The notes beneath the pieces are model-generated. The model was given only the letters and a program-made list of their open reading frames with translations, was not told the origin of the DNA and did not search any database. A DNA stretch of 42,083 nucleotides from Pirellulales bacterium (lineage in GTDB: Bacteria; Planctomycetota; Planctomycetia; Pirellulales; JAEUIK01), in contig JAIESQ010000017.1 of NCBI GenBank assembly GCA_019745975.1, forward strand, positions 1 to 42,083, in the 5' to 3' direction. Positions 39,673 through 42,083 of the stretch are shown in pieces. Position 1 is the stretch's first letter. Each line of letters starts with the position of its first letter. Made by a program: the position numbers and the translations under genes.

Positions 39673-41694
39673 TCACTCGGCCGGCTCGGTCGGCTTCGGA
39701 TCGCTCGGCTTGGCCTTGCTCGCCGAGAGCATCGCGCGGCGGAAGAAATCGCTGCCGCGGCCGCCGCGACCGCCGCCGCCAAACAGCTTCGAGGCTTCGT
39801 CGACGATGTGCTCGCGTTCCGCGTCGGTCAGCTTCGCGTTGTTCCATTCCTTCATGAACGCCATCATCATGGCCGGACCAAGCTTCATCATCATGTTGTC
39901 CGACTGACTGACCGTCTGAAAGAGGATAAAGCACATCTCGTCGTCACTGTCGTTGCCGAACAAAACCTGCTTGGGCGGCTTGCTCGGGTTGAAGGGGTTT
40001 TCGGCCGAGTTGTCGTAGTAGGCTTCCAGCTCAATCGTCGTCCCCTTGGGCAGCGTGCGCGGCTCCTTATAGACGTACACATCCTGCCAATAGAAATTCC
40101 AGTCCTTGATCCAGATCAGCGACTCCTGCTCGCCGCTGGGGTAAGTCGCGGTCACTTTCACTTCCTTGCCGATCAAATGCAGGTGCGGAAAGACCGAATT
40201 GAGCGTCAAATCGACCGGCAGGGTGAACGACGTGGCGACCTTGTGGCGCGGTTCGTTCGGCGGAATGTTCACTACCAGCGTGCCGGCGATGAACATCGAC
40301 TGCGTCTTCAGCTTGTCGGCAGGCTTGTCGCTGAAATACAACGCAATGCGCGAGCGGTCTTCTTCAACTTTGCCGCTAGGGTGCAGGTGTAGCTGCAGCA
40401 GAACGTCAGCCTGTTTTGGAATGCGGAAGCCAACGTCTTCAGGATAAAAACGGGGCGTCATCCCCGGCGTCCACACACCTAAGAACGCCGACATCGAACC
40501 CTCGATCGAGCCCGACGAGCGATAGCCTGGCTCGGGCGTCTCTTCGTCGCGCTTGCGCGAGCCGCCGGTCGTGTCGAGCCCGATGATGGCGTGATGCACG
40601 ACCGCCGCGTTGCCTGGCTTGAACTCAATGCCTACCAGCACCTTGTCGGCGGGGATCTCGATTGGCATCACCCAATGGTGAAAGATGTCGGGACCATCCG
40701 CCGGCACGCTGACGGTGGTCGGCGCTTCGACGACCACGTCGGGCGTACCCAGCCGCCAGCCACTGGGAAACCGCGGCTGCGGCGGCAGGTCGGCCTCGTT
40801 GCCGCGCGGCGTGCCGCTAGTGGCCCAGGTTTTGATCATGGCCAGCTCTTTCGCAGTCAAGCGGCGCTCGTCGAGAAAACGGCCATGCCCAATTTCCGCT
40901 TTCCAGGGAGGCATCACCCCGCCGTGAGTGACGTCGGCCAGATACTGGGCTCGTTTCGCGGCGTCTTCATAAGTCAACAGGGCGAACGGCGCGACCTCTC
41001 CGGGCCGGTGACACTCGGCGCAGTGCGCGAACAAAATCCCTGCAATGTGGCGGTTGAACGTGATCTTCTCCGACGCGTCGACGTTGGCGGCTCGATCGAA
41101 CGCACAGCCAACCGGCTCAGTCTTGGCGACGGCGATCGGTCCGCCCGCGGATAGGGCCTGCATGGCGTCTTGTAGCTCGTGAGTCGTTGCCGCGTCGCGG
41201 CGCTGACCGTCGGGGCCAACCGCGTCGTCGATCCGTCCTTGATAAACGATCTCGCCGCGCGCGCTCACGACGAAGGCTTGTGGCAGGCACGTGGGCGCCA
41301 ATATCTCGGCTAACTCAGCCGTGCTGTCGAAGAGCACGCGGAACTTGATGCCGGCCGCCTCTGCGAACGTCTGTGCGGTTGCGCGATCGATCGAGCGATC
41401 GGAGATAACGCCTAGCAAGGGAACCTGCTCGGCAGTCGGCAGCGCCGCCAGGCGATTCAGTTCATCGACGTACGAACTCGAGATTGGGCAGCTCGTCGAA
41501 AGAAACACAAAGGCCGTGCCCGCACGTCGTTCGGTTTCGACGAGCGCCACAATCTGCCCGCTCAAGTCCACCGGCTTGAGAAATCGCAGATCGATCGACG
41601 GATTGTCGGGCGAGGCCGACGGGGTAACCGCCAGCGCGGTGGCCGCAAGCAATCCAAACGCCGCGTGAAGCAGTGCGCTGCGCAACGCCTTCAT
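39673..41694 (-). CDS. Secreted redoxin / cytochrome c / copper type II monooxygenase-like fusion
   Basis: A 673-residue exported protein from ATG 41694, nine bases after AAGGA; a longer frame to 42006 is spurious. A signal peptide (LRSALLHAAFGLLAATALAV) comes first. A thioredoxin-like domain (about 25-190) has STSCPISSSYVDELNRL, with a single Cys at the active site. A heme c site, HCAECHRPGEVAPFALLTYEDAAKRAQYLADVT, lies near residue 220. The rest resembles the copper type II ascorbate-dependent monooxygenase fold (PHM/DBH): NAAVVHHAI, LLQLHLHPSG and FPHLHLIGKE supply the His pairs expected for two copper sites, and DDEMCFILFQT the Met ligand strand. Length and order match a planctomycete-type fusion. 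It may oxidise or sense a periplasmic substrate using heme electrons; no reaction is known. It heads the three-gene run. Confidence 0.85.
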   Translation of the reverse strand: MKALRSALLHAAFGLLAATALAVTPSASPDNPSIDLRFLKPVDLSGQIVALVETERRAGTAFVFLSTSCPISSSYVDELNRLAALPTAEQVPLLGVISDRSIDRATAQTFAEAAGIKFRVLFDSTAELAEILAPTCLPQAFVVSARGEIVYQGRIDDAVGPDGQRRDAATTHELQDAMQALSAGGPIAVAKTEPVGCAFDRAANVDASEKITFNRHIAGILFAHCAECHRPGEVAPFALLTYEDAAKRAQYLADVTHGGVMPPWKAEIGHGRFLDERRLTAKELAMIKTWATSGTPRGNEADLPPQPRFPSGWRLGTPDVVVEAPTTVSVPADGPDIFHHWVMPIEIPADKVLVGIEFKPGNAAVVHHAIIGLDTTGGSRKRDEETPEPGYRSSGSIEGSMSAFLGVWTPGMTPRFYPEDVGFRIPKQADVLLQLHLHPSGKVEEDRSRIALYFSDKPADKLKTQSMFIAGTLVVNIPPNEPRHKVATSFTLPVDLTLNSVFPHLHLIGKEVKVTATYPSGEQESLIWIKDWNFYWQDVYVYKEPRTLPKGTTIELEAYYDNSAENPFNPSKPPKQVLFGNDSDDEMCFILFQTVSQSDNMMMKLGPAMMMAFMKEWNNAKLTDAEREHIVDEASKLFGGGGRGGRGSDFFRRAMLSASKAKPSDPKPTEPAE

Positions 41695-41839
41695 GGAGTC
41701 GATCCTTATGCGTGTTGAGAGTGTCTCGGCCGGCCAGGATTCTGCGGGCCACGAGTGGGCAGTATACGGCCCTGACGCACCCGCGGTCGACAGCGAAACC
41801 TGGCGGCATTCTCGACGCCGCGTCCTGTTCGATATCAGA

Positions 41840-42025
41840 TCACCCGAGATAACCCAGCCCTCGCAGCCGATCGATCGTCGACGATCGCGATCCCGCTGAC
41901 TCGTCGCCGCCCGACGGAGTCGGCCGTTCGCCCTCGAAGAGCCGACGCCCTTGCATCGAATCGGCGACTTCGTACCCACCCAGCGACAAGAGCGTCGGGG
42001 CAACATCTAGTTCTACTGTCCCAAG
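41840..42025 (-). pseudogene. 3' fragment of an alkaline-phosphatase-superfamily (sulfatase/phosphodiesterase) gene
   Basis: Read leftwards, the frame ending at TGA 41840-41842 gives 61 residues starting near VELDVAPTLLSLGGYEVADSM and ending DRLRGLGYLG, the usual C-terminal pattern of sulfatases and type I phosphodiesterases (DVAPTLL..LG, then ..LRALGYL). Upstream the frame is stopped at once by TAA (42026-42028 on the plus strand), in sequence with no similarity to the expected preceding part. So the gene looks cut at about 42015. An insertion of foreign DNA there is one explanation; a frameshift is another. The rest lies outside the window. Confidence 0.5.
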
Positions 42026-42083
42026 TTATCGTCGTTGCTTAACTCGTAAGGGAGGCATGAGGTTGTGTTTCTTCCAGTGATAG

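Overview
The window reads as GC-rich chromosomal DNA of a planctomycete, most likely of the Pirellulales type. The grounds are two PEP-CTERM sorted proteins, a metzincin of the DUF5117/DUF4953 type, a membrane-anchored squalene-cyclase-like protein, a secreted redoxin / cytochrome c / copper-monooxygenase fusion, and short palindromic repeats like those scattered through such genomes. This is inference from gene content; no rRNA or taxonomic marker is present. Three tRNAs are seen (Arg-UCG, Ala-CGC, Ala-GGC). No CRISPR array, rRNA operon, phage module or complete insertion sequence was found.

Layout. 1-570: end of an unrecognised gene, a doubtful small ORF and two hairpins. 570-9152: exported or surface proteins (metzincin, sialidase-like BNR protein, cyclase-like membrane protein, PEP-CTERM protein) and an APH-fold kinase interrupted in frame by a palindromic element. 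9166-13932: a class I lanthipeptide dehydratase (LanB) and cyclase (LanC) on the minus strand, with no recognisable precursor peptide or transporter nearby. 13933-15180: a long unusual intergenic region with a nested palindromic repeat, CGCG-dense DNA, a good promoter, a hairpin-rich leader, a 55-residue basic protein, a possible terminator and tRNA-Arg. 15305-17389: an S9 peptidase. 17876-23581: a three-gene minus-strand operon headed by a PilM-PilN fusion, a rewired type IV pilus alignment complex. 23870-28034: GH38-like protein, cytidylate kinase and PlsC acyltransferase. 28022-29377: a pectate-lyase-fold beta-helix protein.

29609-33092 carries close look-alikes of BadH and BadI, consecutive ring-oxidising and ring-opening enzymes of cyclohexanecarboxyl-CoA degradation. 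They are separated by a perfect terminator, a secreted protein and a PEP-CTERM protein with an HExxH motif. 33122-35824: macro-domain protein, beta-helix protein and an LPG-synthase-type membrane protein. 36099-38751: tRNA-Ala, a GIY-YIG nuclease, a PhnZ-like HD oxygenase and a di-heme cytochrome. 38820-41694: ABM-domain protein, DUF488 protein and the copper-monooxygenase fusion. The right edge holds the 3' end of an alkaline-phosphatase-superfamily gene that breaks abruptly.

The strongest leads are the orphan LanB/LanC pair beside the structured leader and small basic protein, the PilM-PilN fusion operon, the in-frame palindromic element inside the kinase gene, and the BadH/BadI pair. None can be called a new system from sequence alone.
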